Notes: generated from the sequence alone by a model not told the origin. A stretch of 64,000 nucleotides of DNA from Liolophura sinensis (GCF_032854445.1 NC_088304.1:23049513-23113512), one strand, 5' to 3'. Positions 11,955 to 23,882 are shown, counted from the first letter of the stretch. Numbers and translations are program-made.

Positions 11955-12263
11955 TGAGTGAGTGCTTGAGGTGTAACGTCATATGACGACGAAGGAATCC
12001 TTGGAGTGCATGCAATGTGCCTCATTGTTGCAGGACGGATTTCCACTGCTCTTTTATCTAGTGCTGCTTCACTGAGACCAAGTAAGATGCCCCGCCCGAG
12101 CCATCATACTGATACGTGTCAACCAGTCGTTGCACTTTCCCCTTTATGCTGGACACCAAGCGAGGAAGTTACAACTTCCCCTTTTAAGGTCGAAGGTGTG
12201 ACTCGACCCAGGATTGACCCTGGATCTACCTCTCCTGAAGTGGATGCTCCAACAATTGTGCTA
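11955..12263 (-). mobile_element. SINE family B copy
   Basis: Shares the family B order with the copy at 24.26 kb: GAGTGAGTG, CATATGACGACG, GTGCTGCTTCACTG, CAACCAGTCGTTG, AAGTTACAACTT and TGACCCTGGATCTACC. On the minus strand it starts with a tRNA-like head. The head end runs into a 33-bp tandem repeat. Confidence 0.75.
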
Positions 12264-12378
12264 ACGGGCCCGGTACTTCAGTAATGATATATGCTATTGG
12301 GCCCGGTACTTCAGTAATGATATGTGCTATTGGGCCCGGTACTTCAGTAATGATATGTGCTATTGGGCCCGGTACTTC
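12264..12378. repeat. 33-bp tandem repeat, about 3.5 units
   Basis: Units contain GGGCCCGGTACTTCAGTAAT and GATATGTGCTATT and are almost identical. The repeat starts at the head end of the adjacent SINE B copy and seems to have grown from that boundary. Confidence 0.85.
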
Positions 12379-12436
12379 AGAATGATGTAATCTCCACCGA
12401 ATAGATTGACATACAATTATAGTCATGATAGTTATG

Positions 12437-12512
12437 GCCAGGAAACTTAAGGACCCACCATGAAGCTGACTGTCGTCGTGTAAGTGAAATATTCTGAAGT
12501 TCGGTGTAAAAT
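12437..12512 (+). mobile_element. SINE family A, small 3' fragment
   Basis: ACCCACCATGAAGCTGACTG followed by GTAAGTGAAATATTCTGAAG matches the 3' third of the family. Confidence 0.55.
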
Positions 12513-13070
12513 TTTTGCTGGCTGGTTCCAACTTCGTACAAATGGAAAACAACGCAAAACATTCTACAAGATTCTACTCGATCAATAAATATTTTCAAAT
12601 TTATTAACGATCATGAACAAAATATAAAAATATTATGCGAAAACGCTGCCATATATAATCTTCATCACGTTTGTAACGTCTGATGACACTTTTAGATAAT
12701 ACTTGTAGAGTTTCATACAGCAACGTCATGGCTGCTGACGTACCGGTCTGTTAATGAAATTAACCGTGATATTAGGTGAAAAACTTTGCTTTAAGGATCG
12801 CTCGGTAAATCCTTCAGAATCAAACACAGTCGCATAGCCAATCATTCGTCATGCACACATTCCAGGTGACAGGAAATGCAAGGTCTCTGATCGAGAGTAG
12901 AGTTCTAACGCACGGTTCAAACCCGAGCGCTCCGCTATTGTTGCAACCGCTTGATCGTATCTCACTTTTTTGATATCATCTGTGTTTGTTGTCTCTGTAT
13001 AAAACATGCAAGTCTATAGGTCTATTTTACTTCTGCTTCAGTTTGTTCATTGCAGTAACTCAATATAAAT

Positions 13071-13340
13071 TTATCCAGATTTGAAGAGCAGCACCGCCAC
13101 TTGTCCCATGTAGAAGTAGATGAAATGTTTCGTCTCGTGCGTGACGTAACTGCCAAAGTTACGACCCACAATGCAATGCCACGTTGGGTTGTACTTTTTG
13201 TCGAATTCCTTCTTGATGTAAGCGGCGATGTCTTTCTCAATGTTGTATTTTTCCATGGCCTGAGTGGCACAATCTACAGCATCCTGCTGCATGTCCTCTG
13301 CCATATCGGCATTCTTGATCACGGCTTTGCGCTCTGACAT
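13071..13340 (-). CDS. DYNLL: Dynein light chain LC8, copy 1
   Basis: Encodes 89 residues, the standard LC8 length, beginning [13 protein letters not shown] and ending [13 protein letters not shown]. All family hallmarks are present: [29 protein letters not shown] and the target-binding strand [18 protein letters not shown]8 is a homodimeric hub that binds short linear motifs in dynein intermediate chain, myosin V and many other partners. The coding region is intronless, but an acceptor (CTTGTAG) lies 9 bases before the ATG, with exon 2 starting at 13349, so a 5' UTR intron is present and this is not a processed copy. A likely promoter and first exon are at 15.44-15.72 kb. Confidence 0.95.
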   Translation of the reverse strand: MSERKAVIKNADMAEDMQQDAVDCATQAMEKYNIEKDIAAYIKKEFDKKYNPTWHCIVGRNFGSYVTHETKHFIYFYMGQVAVLLFKSG

Positions 13341-13841
13341 TCTGATGGTCTACAAGAAAAAGTAAAAGAGTGTTCAAACACAGCCATTGGTCAGTATTCT
13401 ATTAGAAGCTATACATATTTCTATCTTAATTTGTATGAAGCATTTCGATAATGGTTGAAATAAATTCAGTTCTGCATGTCACATAAAAATGTTCTAAACT
13501 GATGGCTACTATTCTGTTATACAAAACTGGCTGCTCCTGTCTGTTTTCGCATTTTAATTTACGGTCACCCTTATTGGAGAGGAAAAGCGATTGACCAGTG
13601 GTGTCGACTGTTCGAATCTAGCTTCCCTGACGAACCCTAGTGCTAACCTGACGAAAGTGTGGGGATTTCTACGGGTCTTTTACGGGTTTCAACTACCAAT
13701 AAACCTTACAGCTGTCTTTTATGTGAAATATTACAACGTGAAACCCGAAAACAAACATGGTCTGCTTCACCCTATCGTTATTATATGACCTTATTCTACA
13801 TTCACTATCCGTTCAATTCGGAGGGGTGGGGGGGGGGGGGG

Positions 13842-14103
13842 GGGCTTCCGTGGCTCGTCGGTTAGCGCGCTAGCGCAGTGTAATGACCCAGGAGCCTCTC
13901 ACCAATGCGGTCGTTGTGAGTTCAAGCCCAGCTCATGCTGGCTTCCTCTCCGGCCGTAAGTGGGAAGGTCTGCTAGCAACCTGCTGATGGTCGTGGGTTT
14001 CCCCCGGGCTTTGCCCGGTTTCCACCCACCATAATGCTGGCCGCCGTCCTATAAGTGAAATATTCTTGAGTACGGCGTAAAACACCAATCAATCAAACAA
14101 ATT
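13842..14103 (+). mobile_element. SINE family A, full length
   Basis: Reference-quality copy. It has a tRNA-like head with box A (TGGCTCGTCGGTTAGCGCGC) and box B (GAGTTCAAGCCC), a body with GGTCGTGGGTTTCCCCCGGG and CCACCATAATGCTGGCCGCC, and the 3' end GAGTACGGCGTAAAACACC. Such elements are transcribed by RNA polymerase III and mobilised by a LINE. A G-rich run precedes it and a 40-bp array follows its tail. Confidence 0.95.
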
Positions 14104-14515
14104 AAATTCGGTCCATGCTAAAATAGCCGACAGTAAAGGTTTGACTTACGGTCCACGCTAAAATAGCCGACAGTAAAGGTTTGATTTACCGTCCACGCTA
14201 AAACACCCGACAGTAAAGGTTTGACTTATGGTCCACGTTAAAATAGCCGAGAGTAAAGGTTTGATTTACTGTCCACGCTAAAACACCCGACAGTAAAGGT
14301 TTGACTTACGGTCCATGCTAAAATAGCCGACAGTAAAGGCTTGATTTACGGTCCATGCTAAAATAGCCGACATTAAAGGTTTGACTTAGGGTCCATGCTA
14401 AAATAGCCGACAGTAAAGGTTTGACTTACGGTCCATGCTAAAATAGCCGACAGTAAAGGTTTGACTTACGGCCCATGCTAAAATAGTGGACAATAAAGGT
14501 TTGAGTTACTATAAA
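14104..14515. repeat. 40-bp minisatellite, about 10 units
   Basis: Units carry GGTCCATGCTAAAATAGCCG and ACAGTAAAGGTTTGACTTAC with scattered changes. The array starts right at the tail of the preceding SINE. The unit is not a multiple of three and no reading frame persists. Confidence 0.92.
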
Positions 14516-15303
14516 GAACAGATGACTACGCGGGGCCACATCTTAACAACATACTAGAATGCCAGTGAAATTTATTCACCTCCGTTTGTAACGTCATGCA
14601 AAGTTCATGTCGTCTAACATGAAATATCATCCCGGTTACACTGATCAAAGCTGCGCTGTACGACCAGCTTCTTGATATCACGGAGCACAGACCTATGTAT
14701 TTGACTACAACTGGAGAAATAACGAGTGCTATATCTTGATGATATTCGTAAGCCATTTTAACTTTTATTTTAACTTTCAGTTGTTTCAATGTTCATCTTA
14801 CTCACTTCAGGGTTTTTAATAAATTTACATAAGTGGTTACATAAACGTAAAGAGTTTTTTTTCCAACAAATCCACATCTGCTAATCAAATCAATTTTTTT
14901 TGCATTTACAAAAAATAATTTAAATTACTACTTTTGGGTAAATATCATACCTGTTCCTGTGCTATGTATAATGCTAAATTGATTCTAAAAAGATTGAAAA
15001 AGTTATAATGTCACCAGCTTTATAATTTCTAAGAAATTTTTTGAACGGTAACATGAACACAGGCGAGGCTGATATTTGTTAAAGGTAATTATTAAAGGCT
15101 ATTCTAAAATTATAATAGCAAATATTCGATATGCGCTAAAATAAATTGCCAAAAATCTCTGGTAGGTGTATGGCCCTTTTAATTCAAGTAGCCCTCTACA
15201 CCATTTTCTCTAACTATAATTTCTAACTCCTAGTAAGTGTTCATATTATTACCATGACACGAAGGGGTGTTGTCTATCGAACAGTCAGTACATTTCCCGA
15301 ATC

Positions 15304-15360
15304 CATGATCTGGGTTTTGCCATGATCTGGGTTTTACCATGATCTGGGTTTTACCATGAC
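15304..15360. repeat. 17-bp tandem repeat, three units
   Basis: CATGATCTGGGTTTTAC occurs three times in a row, once with a G for an A, followed by a partial fourth unit. Confidence 0.9.
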
Positions 15361-15435
15361 AAACTTCTAGATAACAGGGTAATTGTCCAAGTTTTCTCCA
15401 TACTGACAGCAAGTTATGTACACAAAGCTACCTAC

Positions 15436-15720
15436 CAGTTAGCCTTCAGTGCCGGATAGCTTTACAGTTGTTGTGGGATGGTTGAGTGACCCGCCACGTG
15501 CTTGGTATGTATAACTGTTTGCTATCGCCCTCCAGCTATATATAAACCCAGACAGCAGGTCTATTTGTTGTACCTGGATACCGGACAGATTCGACTGGTT
15601 GATCCAACGGTAGCGACAGCGGCGTTTTTCAATCACTAACGGGCTGCGGGTCGCTAGGGTGGACGCGTACGTACCCGCTTTGTCCAAATGGCGGGCTTGA
15701 GTGAACGGATACATATGGGT
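15436..15720 (-). promoter_or_regulatory. Putative promoter and 5' UTR exon of LC8 copy 1
   Basis: Contains the block TGAAAAACGCCGCTGTCGC (minus strand), shared with the regions upstream of LC8 copies 2 and 3. In the same order follow a degenerate CCAAT-like site (CAACCAGTCG), GGTATCCAGG, a TATA-like TTTATATATAG near 15542 and, about 105 bp on, a donor (AACTG|GTAGGT) with the exon ending at 15436. That donor would splice to the acceptor in front of LC8 copy 1. The role is inferred from order, position and sharing. Confidence 0.6.
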
Positions 15721-15872
15721 CTGTTAAAATGACTGCATATTCATGTAGTATACTGAATTACTGGGCCAGGTTGTTCAGAACTGTTTCAAGACTAAATACC
15801 AGATTAAGCTTTATGCCCAATGTTGCACATTTGAGTTCACCACTATTTCACTTTGAACACAAAATGCGCTGA

Positions 15873-16131
15873 GGGGCCTCCGTGGCTCAGTTGGCTGCTA
15901 CCGCAGCGTAATGACCCAGGAGTCTCTCACCAATGAGTGTGAGTTCCAGTCCAGCTCATGCTGGCTTCCTCTGCGGTCGTACGTGGGAAGGTCTGCCAGC
16001 AACCTGCGGATGGTCGTGCGTTTCCCCCGGGCTGTGCCCGGTTTCCACCCACCATAATGCTGGCCGCCGTCGTATAAGTGAAATATTCTTGAGTACGGCG
16101 TAAAATACCAATCAAATAAATAAATAAAATC
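15873..16131 (+). mobile_element. SINE family A, nearly full length, with target-site duplication
   Basis: Head, body and (AAATA)n tail are present. AAATGCGCTG flanks it on both sides (15862-15871 and 16132-16141), a 10-bp target-site duplication. It inserted at the edge of the older element that continues at 16.14 kb. Confidence 0.93.
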
Positions 16132-16141
16132 AAATGCGCTG

Positions 16142-16408
16142 TTTCGCTTACCGTGCCCATGGGTTCGAATCCAGCTATCGCTGGCTCAGTTGTGGCCTTA
16201 AGTCGGTGAAATTTCAGAGACCCATTGAAGGGCGATCGTTTACCCCAGGCAATCCCCCAGCCCCAACCCCATCTTTAAAGGTTACTGATCGGGGTTTTTT
16301 TCGGGCTCTACTTAGTTCTCTCCCACCATAATGCTGACCGCCGAGCTTCAGAATAAGTTAAGTTTTCTTAAGCTCGGCGTAGAACTCCAATGAAATAAAT
16401 AAAAAAAA
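16142..16408 (+). mobile_element. Diverged SINE related to family A
   Basis: Has a tRNA-like box B (GGGTTCGAATCCAGC), the family-like CCACCATAATGCTGACCGCC and an AATGAAATAAATAAA tail, but a different middle (CCCCAGGCAATCCCCCAG) and 3' part (AAGCTCGGCGTAGAACTCC). It looks like a second SINE subfamily sharing the central domain. Confidence 0.6.
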
Positions 16409-16708
16409 AAACAATATAAAGTTGAACGAGTGAGTATCAGTAAGGACAGTAAGAACGATATTAAAAATCAGCCAGCAGAATAAATAAAGTGAACACAATA
16501 TGCACATGAATTTTTTTGTGAAATTGTGCAGATTAAATGTAGAAGCGTGTGACACAGATGTAAAGTATGTATATAATTATTTAGCTGAATGAGTCGTGAT
16601 CTTTTAAACACTTTAATATTGTCTTAAATACTGAAAATATGTCACGATATTTTGTTAAAGCCAATTGTGGTTTAAAACGTGGAAGTGGGGGTGGGGGAGG
16701 TGGGGGGC

Positions 16709-16966
16709 TGGGGCTCCGTGGCTTAGATGGTTAGCGCGCTACCGCAGCGTAATGACCCAGGGGCCTAACCAATGCGATCGCTGTGAGTTCAGCTCATATT
16801 GGCCGTAAGTGGGAAGGTCTTCCAGCAGCCTGCGGATGGTCGTGGGTTTCCCCCGGGCACTGATCGGTTTCCTCCCACCATAATGCTGGTCGCTGTCGTA
16901 TAAGTGAAATATTCTTGAGTACGGCGTAAAACACCAATCAAATAAATAAATAAATAAATAAATAAA
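16709..16966 (+). mobile_element. SINE family A, near full length
   Basis: Runs from GGGGCTCCGTGGCTTAGATG to a long (AAAT)n tail, with a short deletion in the head-body junction. A G-rich run precedes it. Confidence 0.92.
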
Positions 16967-17291
16967 ACGTGGAATGTTAAGTTTACAACTATTCACTGTT
17001 GCTCTCTAATATCTGTCGTGTATGTTAACCCTTGCCCTCGGTGGTTAAGGTTTGTCGTCCAGGAAGAAAAAAGTACTAGGCCAACAGGAGTGCAAACTTG
17101 TCATCCAAAGGTGTTATGAAATATTTTTGAGTACGACCAATTAAATAAAAAATAAATCTAAAGGTGAATCTTTAAGGTATAAGCAAGGCATGACCATTTG
17201 CTGTTGAAGTAAAATTTTCGACGTGTGAGACAGAGGGAACATTTAACGGGATTATAAAACGTGTTTATGTCATTCTGATAAAATTCTGGAA

Positions 17292-17394
17292 CGGTTGGCT
17301 CAGCTCATTAACCTGACCGCCATTGTATAAGTGAACATTGCTTGAGTATGACACTAAGCATCGATCCAACAAATAAAGAAACAAATAAATCAGT
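17292..17394 (+). mobile_element. SINE family A, old fragment
   Basis: GACCGCCATTGTATAAGTGA and TTGAGTATGACACTAAGC match the family's 3' end loosely. The tail is CAAATAAAG-like. Confidence 0.5.
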
Positions 17395-18169
17395 GGTCGA
17401 GGAGATATAAACAACAAGAGTCTCTACATATAATAACGAAGAGAATCTATTTTATATACTAGAATTCCTCGCAAGTGCAACATGGCCATTTTCATTTCTT
17501 CCTTTTAAAATTTTGATTCTCCATTTTCTTGTCTTTCCTCTCACTTAACGATGAAAAATAAATTTGAATTGTAAATACCTTAATTTTGACAAAAAGTATC
17601 ACATGTGAGCCAAAGCAGTGGTGTTATCTTAGTTCCCCCTGATTAGTGGGATTAACTGACTGAGGGGAATTACCAGCTGTGAACAGACTATGCTGAACGA
17701 TGATTGCCTCCTGCTGCCATTTGTGCATATAAGCAGCTCATCAGAGCTTGCGCTGATCTCTGCCCACGCAGGCAGTGTGGGACTTTTATAGATGTTAACA
17801 ACAAACAAGCCTTAATCACATTGTGATTCGGGCACGTCGGGGAAGGAGTTTATGAACGCATTCCAGGTTTTGCTCCGAATGATAAAGCACCAGTTTAAGA
17901 TTTGATGGACCACTATAATTTTTAAAAGTTTACATGCAAAATAAATTGATCTGTTCATATTCTCACTAATTTCTTGATTAAAATTAATTTGCAAACGAAT
18001 TAAGGATGAAGTTTGTCATGTAAGAGGCTCCTGAAGACATTTTGGTCATTTGTTCTGTTTCTGTTTCTGTTTTTGAGAGAGTTGTGTGATTGAATACTTT
18101 ATTTTTGGCTTATTTTTCAACATAGCGCTTTGAAATTTTACACACAATCTGATGGTAACTGTAGCCTAT

Positions 18170-18615
18170 CACAGTCAACCGTCTTGGCAAAGGCAACCAT
18201 CTTGACAAAGGCATCTGTCTTTACAAAGGCGACTGTCTTGACACAGGCAACTGCCTTGACACGGGCAACTGCCTTGACAAAGGCAACAGTCTTGACAAAG
18301 ACAACCCTCTTAACAAAGGCAACCGTCTTGGCAAAGGCAACCACCTTGACAAAGGCATCTGTCTTTACAAAGGCAACTGTCTTGACACAGGCAACTGCCT
18401 TGACACAGGCAACTGCCTTGACAAAGGCAGCCGTCTTGACAGACAACCCTCTTAACACGGGCAACTGTCTTGACAAAATCAACAGTCTTGACAAAAAAGG
18501 CAACTATCTTGACAAAAAAAGACAACTGTTTTGACAAAGGCAACTGTCTTAACAAAAAAGGCAACTGTCTTGGCAAAGGCAAAAGTCTTGGCAGAGACAA
18601 CTGACTTTGCAAACT
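18170..18615. repeat. 18-bp minisatellite, about 25 units
   Basis: The unit GTCTTGACAAAGGCAACT repeats with substitutions and a few short insertions towards the 3' end. The unit is a multiple of three and lacks stops in several frames, so long repetitive open frames appear on both strands. I do not regard them as genes: no splice or promoter context is visible. It lies between LC8 copies 1 and 2. Confidence 0.92.
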
Positions 18616-18616
18616 G

Positions 18617-18872
18617 ATTTAATTTATTTATTTATTTTTTTGGTTGGTGTCCTTTACGCCGTACCCAAGAGTACTTCACTTATACGACGGCGGTCAGCAT
18701 TATAGTGGGAGGAAAACAGGTAGAGCCCGGGAGGAAACCCACGACCATCCGCAGATTGATCAACGACCTTCCCACATACGGCTGGAGAGGAATCTGGACT
18801 TGAACTCGTAGCTATCGCAGTGCCGAGAGGCTCCTGGGTCATAGCGCCGCGCTGGCGTGCTAATCCCCTCTC
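18617..18872 (-). mobile_element. SINE family A, near full length
   Basis: On the plus strand it runs from the tail complement (TTTATTTATTTATTT) through ACGCCGTACCCAAGAG and CCACGACCATCCGCAG to GCGCTGGCGTGCTAA. Confidence 0.92.
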
Positions 18873-19546
18873 CCCAAACGCACTATTTTGACACGGTCAA
18901 GCATTTTGACACAGTCCAGCGCCTTGACATCAATAACCATCTTAGCATATATAACCAGTTTGACAGATCTTTACTGTGACAAGTAAATGTATTGGCACAT
19001 GTGGTCACGTATAGTGTTCACAACAAGTTTATTTTAGATGATATTGAAACTTTTCACAAACTTATAAATATAAACAGGATTTCGATATAATAAATAAACA
19101 TTTTCATTTTAATTAACCATTATGAACAATGAACAGTGTACGAAAACGCTATCATGAAATCTCTTCATGTTTGCTCTGCGCTGAGAAATGATCCAGAGTG
19201 ACGGAAAGACGCAGCACCTTAGGGTCGGTATCCAACGCTCCTGTATTAGCACCGCCATGGATTGGACATGAGCCTCTGATAACGATAGTGCAGTTCGGTG
19301 AAAAAAATTTGGCTTGAGGACTCCTCCACAAGTACTCCAGAAGGCACGGGAACTATGAATGGAATTTAGCAATTGCTTGCTATCAAATGAAAAAGTTGCC
19401 TCTCGAAAGGAGTTGTGACGCAGAACATATCAGAGACGCCATTTTGCAACCATCTTCGTAGTCATTAAGTCTTTTTTCCCCAATTTAAAGTACGCCGTCG
19501 AGTAATTTTATGTTACTATTTGTTTACGTCACGATCCACTATAAAT

Positions 19547-19816
19547 TTATCCGGATTTGAAGAGCAGCACCGCCACTTGTCCCATGTAGAAGTAGATGAA
19601 ATGTTTCGTCTCGTGCGTGACGTAACTGCCAAAGTTACGACCCACAATGCAATGCCACGTGGGGTTGTACTTTTTGTCGAATTCCTTCTTGATGTAAGCG
19701 GCAATGTCTTTCTCAATGTTGTATTTTTCCATGGCCTGAGTTGTGCAGTCCACAGCGTCCTGCTGCATGTCCTCTGCCATATCGGCATTCTTGATCACAG
19801 CTTTGCGGTCTGTCAT
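19547..19816 (-). CDS. DYNLL: Dynein light chain LC8, copy 2
   Basis: 89 residues starting [13 protein letters not shown], otherwise almost the same as copy 1 (Ala to Thr in DCTTQAMEK). The start was chosen at the family-standard Met: the frame is open further upstream, but an acceptor (TTTTTTGTGCAG) ends at 19826, so the upstream part is intron. The last 180 coding bases differ from copy 1 at only a few positions, while the first 80 differ more. The proposed first exon is at 20.15-20.24 kb, giving a short intron of about 330 bp. Confidence 0.95.
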   Translation of the reverse strand: MTDRKAVIKNADMAEDMQQDAVDCTTQAMEKYNIEKDIAAYIKKEFDKKYNPTWHCIVGRNFGSYVTHETKHFIYFYMGQVAVLLFKSG

Positions 19817-20153
19817 ATTCACGACCTGCACAAAAAAAGAGAGATCATGATAAATATCGCCACTAAGCCACACAGTAGTTTCGAAAATCTCCATGTCGGT
19901 ACATGTGAATTTCTTCGATCAGTGTGCCACCATCATGTACAACATAATACGCATCTGAAGCTCGTTCTACAAAGATGTCGCAGTGATGAGTCAAGCGCAT
20001 TTACCATGGGGACGTATCCCTTTACTGTATGTTGTGATGAAACTTGCGCCAGTATAACAGCGAATTGTATGTTAAATTTCTATCATGGTAACATACAAAA
20101 AGAATTTTGTATATCTTCCATTTCGTTACCACTACACATCAGTATTACTATAC

Positions 20154-20410
20154 CTGTTAACTGTCAGTGCCCGAAAAGTTATGTTTGAATGACCCGTCTG
20201 GAGTTTCAGTGGAATGTATAATGTTTTGTGGTTATCCAGCAGATATATAAGCAAATAGTGACAACCCCTGGATACCGCACGGATTCGATTGGTTCACAGA
20301 ACAGTGGCGACAGCGGCGTTTTTCAATCATCAAAATGCCATGGGTCGTTAGGTAGACGCGCCCATACTCGCTAGGTTCGCAGACCTGGGCTGTCACGGTA
20401 CGAAACCCGC
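20154..20410 (-). promoter_or_regulatory. Putative promoter and 5' UTR exon of LC8 copy 2
   Basis: Minus-strand order: TGAAAAACGCCGCTGTCGC, a CCAAT box (GAACCAATCGAA, 20288-20292), GGTATCCAGG, a TATA-like TTATATATC (20243-20250), then about 90 bp later the donor AACAG|GTATAG with the exon ending at 20154. The block matches the regions upstream of copies 1 and 3. CCAAT-to-TATA spacing is about 42 bp, normal for a proximal promoter. Confidence 0.65.
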
Positions 20411-20974
20411 CCAAGAGATTACTGCGCATGGGGTATAAAAGGTTAACAGTAGAATAGGTGAAAGATTTTTTGTTTGTTTGTATGTTTGGGGTTTAACTTA
20501 ATTTCGATCACATCAGGACATTGGTTGAATGTAGGACACTGGCATTAGACGTGTACATTAGCCTTGATTATAGTGCAGGGTGCGTTCCTCAATAAAACGC
20601 CATGCCGAAGACGGAATATATTGTCCACTTTCACAAAACTTCATAAATCATTTTGTGAAAAGTAGCTCCATAATTGTGAAATAAATATTTCATAAATCTA
20701 ATTTATAAATCTAATATTTCTGTATTTTGTTCCTGTTTAACGCCATACAGAAGAATTTTTACCAACGAACAACGAACGTTTATGTGGCGTACAGTTGTGC
20801 AAGTTATATATAGGTGGAAGACAGATGACGGATCGACGGCTATACCTCTCAAATTATCTCGCGCCAAACAGGAAACGCGTTAAAAATACGTCAGTCGAGG
20901 CAGACACCTTACCCGACAATCAGCGCGTGATTTATGCATGTTCAGCATAGGGTGCGTTCAGAGGGACACTAAAG

Positions 20975-21190
20975 TTAACAGCGGGTTAGTTATTAGTTAT
21001 TCGAATAACTAATAACTAACTCAGTAGCGGGTTAGTTATTTGAAATTAGTTATTTGAATAGCTAACACAATAACGAGTTAGTTATTTGAACTGGCAGCGG
21101 GTTAGTAATCGAATAAATAATAGCAAACACAGCAGCGGTGTAGTTATTCGAAATCAATTACTCGAATAACTACTAACTAACCAGCAGCAG
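20975..21190. repeat. Degenerate GTTAGTTATT repeats with a perfect 36-bp palindrome
   Basis: The stretch is built from variants of GTTAGTTATT and TTCGAATAACTAA in both orientations. At 20985-21020 it forms a perfect 36-bp palindrome centred on TTCGAA; the left arm is GTTAGTTATTAGTTATTC. Imperfect echoes continue to 21190. Confidence 0.85.
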
Positions 21191-22800
21191 TTGGTATCCA
21201 GTCACAGGCAGTCCTGTGATATTTACCCATTGGTACACGTGTAAATCTGCCAGGGTATTTGGGTTAGGCTGAAAGGCGGGTAAAACTTGAAGTACATCCT
21301 AATAATTAATTATGGCTGATCGACTGAGGCGAAAACAAATGATTCGCTATATATTTACGTTAATTTCTGCACTGTTGTTTTGCACCTAGTTAAAGTATAT
21401 AAAAATTTTGTCTCTTTTTGATAGAGTTGAAAACGTTTTTCCCAGAGATACTACCCACCCTCCTGGAGGTTACAGAGGAGTTCCATTCCAGCAGCAAGAG
21501 TTAAAAAATGGTGGTCATGCTAGGTTGATTTTTTGGGTATATGTTATAGAGAAAAGGGCAGTCTGCGGGTATGGAATGGCACAAAGTGAAAGTTACGGGA
21601 TGCATTTCACATACTAAGGAAAATAAATGCGTGCGTGTAACTTGTAGGTATAGCCTCAAAATGTGACGACCTTGAGTGGTCCAGCTGGTTCTAATGTAAC
21701 AGCGCTCACCAGCCCCATGTAAGGGAAGCAAATCTTGTAATGGTTTTCACCCAAAAATGGAATGAAAAGTAACGTCATCACCAGAAGGGGTGGTGGGACA
21801 TCGGATTGTGCTGCACCCATTATTTACACCTGCCTTTATGATGGCGTTCATTGAGTACATTGGTACCTAACGTAGTGCTCATTCATTGCAAGAGAATAAG
21901 TCAGTTTGGTGCTGGCATGGCGGTAGGCAAGTTTATTTGTCACAAGGAGTCGGCATACAGAGCCAGGAGAAAACCACCGGCCTTGGACTGGTACCTAATA
22001 AACCTCCCAACTTAAGATCATAAATTCTCACTGACGACAAAAGAGCTGCCAATGAATTACGAGGTGATCAGAAATAATACCTGTATGAAAAACCGAATGC
22101 AGGTTTGATCTTGCCATAATTGTGTTGAAAATGATCAGATCCAAACAAAATTTGGAACTAATTGTAAAGACATACACCCAATTTCAATTTATTATATGAT
22201 AAAGCAGAAATGTTGAACAAACCACAAGTGCGACAATCAGATAGACAGACAAGGTGAAAAAAAATCACCACCTTTATTAAAGATCGTTTTCATATAAACA
22301 AGAAATAGTTAAAAACGAAAGACGCTGCCAATTTTTCACTCTTCGTCTGTTTTGACAGGGGACTTCGCGTAATGTGACACGCAGGAGCATCACATTACGG
22401 TCTCGATATGTTAATATCCACACCAGTGTCAAGGTGTGGACGAGCGTACTTACACGCCGAAATTAACACCCTGAGGTCTGGGACTGCATCTTCTGTTAAT
22501 GTAAGAAACTTCACTTTTCAGTGAGTTCTAAAGAAGTGCAGAGCGCAATATGTACCGTGAGTCAAATCTCTGACCACATGCTAGATAAAATTAAATTACA
22601 CCGTTCCTTTAAGCATTGATGGAAGGCAGCATCATAAATGTTGGTAATGTATAAGCCTGGCCTGCCCAGAACATCCCACCATCTTTGAACTGAGTTGATC
22701 CCAGAACACCGCCCTTGCTTCATCCGCTTTTGTTTTTCCTGTTTGCCACACATCAGTTCATAAGCCCATACATTACAGTTTTATCAAGTAAATGAACATA
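21191..22800. other. Intergenic between LC8 copies 2 and 3, no gene assigned
   Basis: An open stretch at 21.42-21.62 kb follows an acceptor-like TTTTTGATAG and is Pro/Gly/Gln-rich (THPPGGYRGVPFQQQELKNG). It might be a lone exon, but I cannot place it in a family or find partner exons. The rest shows nothing recognisable. Confidence 0.3.
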
Positions 22801-22803
22801 AAT

Positions 22804-23073
22804 TCATCCAGATTTGAAGAGCAGCACCGCCACTTGTCCCATATAGAAGTAGATGAAATGTTTCGTCTCGTGCGTGACGTAACTGCCAAAATTTCGACCC
22901 ACAATGCAATGCCACGTGGGGTTGTACTTTTTGTCGAATTCCTTCTTGATGTAAGCGGCAATGTCTTTCTCAATGTTGTATTTTTCCATGGCCTGAGTGG
23001 TACAATCCACAACTTCTTGTTGCATATCTTCGGACATATCAGCGTTCTTGATCACAGCTTTGCGGTCTGCCAT
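22804..23073 (-). CDS. DYNLL: Dynein light chain LC8, copy 3
   Basis: 89 residues starting [13 protein letters not shown], with [14 protein letters not shown] in helix 1, so the most divergent of the four in its 5' third. From KYNIEKDIA to the C-terminus the protein equals copies 1 and 2 and the DNA is nearly identical. An acceptor (ACTTTGCAG) ends 9 bases before the ATG. A strong minus-strand donor at 25833 (TACAG|GTGAGT), next to the shared upstream block, is the best candidate for its first exon. The stop is TGA here, TAA in the other copies. Confidence 0.95.
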   Translation of the reverse strand: MADRKAVIKNADMSEDMQQEVVDCTTQAMEKYNIEKDIAAYIKKEFDKKYNPTWHCIVGRNFGSYVTHETKHFIYFYMGQVAVLLFKSG

Positions 23074-23167
23074 TTTTACGATCTGCAAAGTGAGAAAACA
23101 GTGCGATCAAATAGCAATAGTACTGAGAATTTACCTATCCCTGTCCTGAATGCGTATTCTTTCGATT

Positions 23168-23415
23168 ATTTATGCATTTATTTGATTGGTGTTTTTCGAC
23201 GTATTCAAGAATATTTCACTTATACGACGGCGGCCAGCATTATGGTGAGAGGAAACCGGGCGGACTCCGAGGGAAACTCACAACCACTCACAGGTTTCTG
23301 GAAGACGTGCGGGCCTGGAGGAAGCCAGCATCAGCTGTACTTTCACTCACAAGGTGCGTATTGTGAAGAGGTTCCTAATTACGCGGCGCTAGCGCGCTAA
23401 CCACCTCAGCCACTT
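23168..23415 (-). mobile_element. SINE family A, diverged
   Basis: Tail complement TTTATGCATTTATTTGATTG at the left, GCGCTAGCGCGCTAACCACC at the right, with many point changes in the middle. Confidence 0.88.
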
Positions 23416-23882
23416 CTTTCGATAAGTCCACTATGCATCATCGTCCTGTTTTAGATCTAGACTTGAAAATTTGTCTGCCACGCATGTTTTCCAGAAAGCA
23501 AATGGACTAATAAGTATATACAGATTAAAATCTTGTTTAGAAAGTACCCCAGCTGTTGTATAGCCACAGGTCAAAATACACCTATACATAGTTAAAAGGA
23601 GCTCTATCAGATTATTAAATTCGCTAATGAAATAAAATTTTCTGTCTTTATATTTGCAATGATTTTTTCTGCCTAAAACCTCCGGCAGACTCTAGCTCTC
23701 CAAACCGGATTAATCATACGACTGAGCGTTATTTTCCCTGAGTTATAACAGTGCACGGATGGTACAAGTGGTGGCGGCAGAGTTCATGTCACTAGGCTTT
23801 ATGTTTTATGTACCGGTAATTTATATGTGGTCTGTTGTTGGATTGATGTCATATATGTTTACAGATGATGGAAAATCGCTTT

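Noticed and set aside
13842-14103. tRNA gene at the SINE head
   Set aside because: Box A and box B are present but the sequence does not close into a tRNA cloverleaf and continues into the SINE body.
18130-18612. Long Thr/Lys/Ala-Leu repeat frames on both strands
   Set aside because: Artefact of the 18-bp repeat; open on both strands at once and without gene context.
19520-20188. 222-codon plus-strand frame
   Set aside because: Antisense to LC8 copy 2 and running into its intron and upstream region. The equivalent antisense frames also occur at the other LC8 copies.
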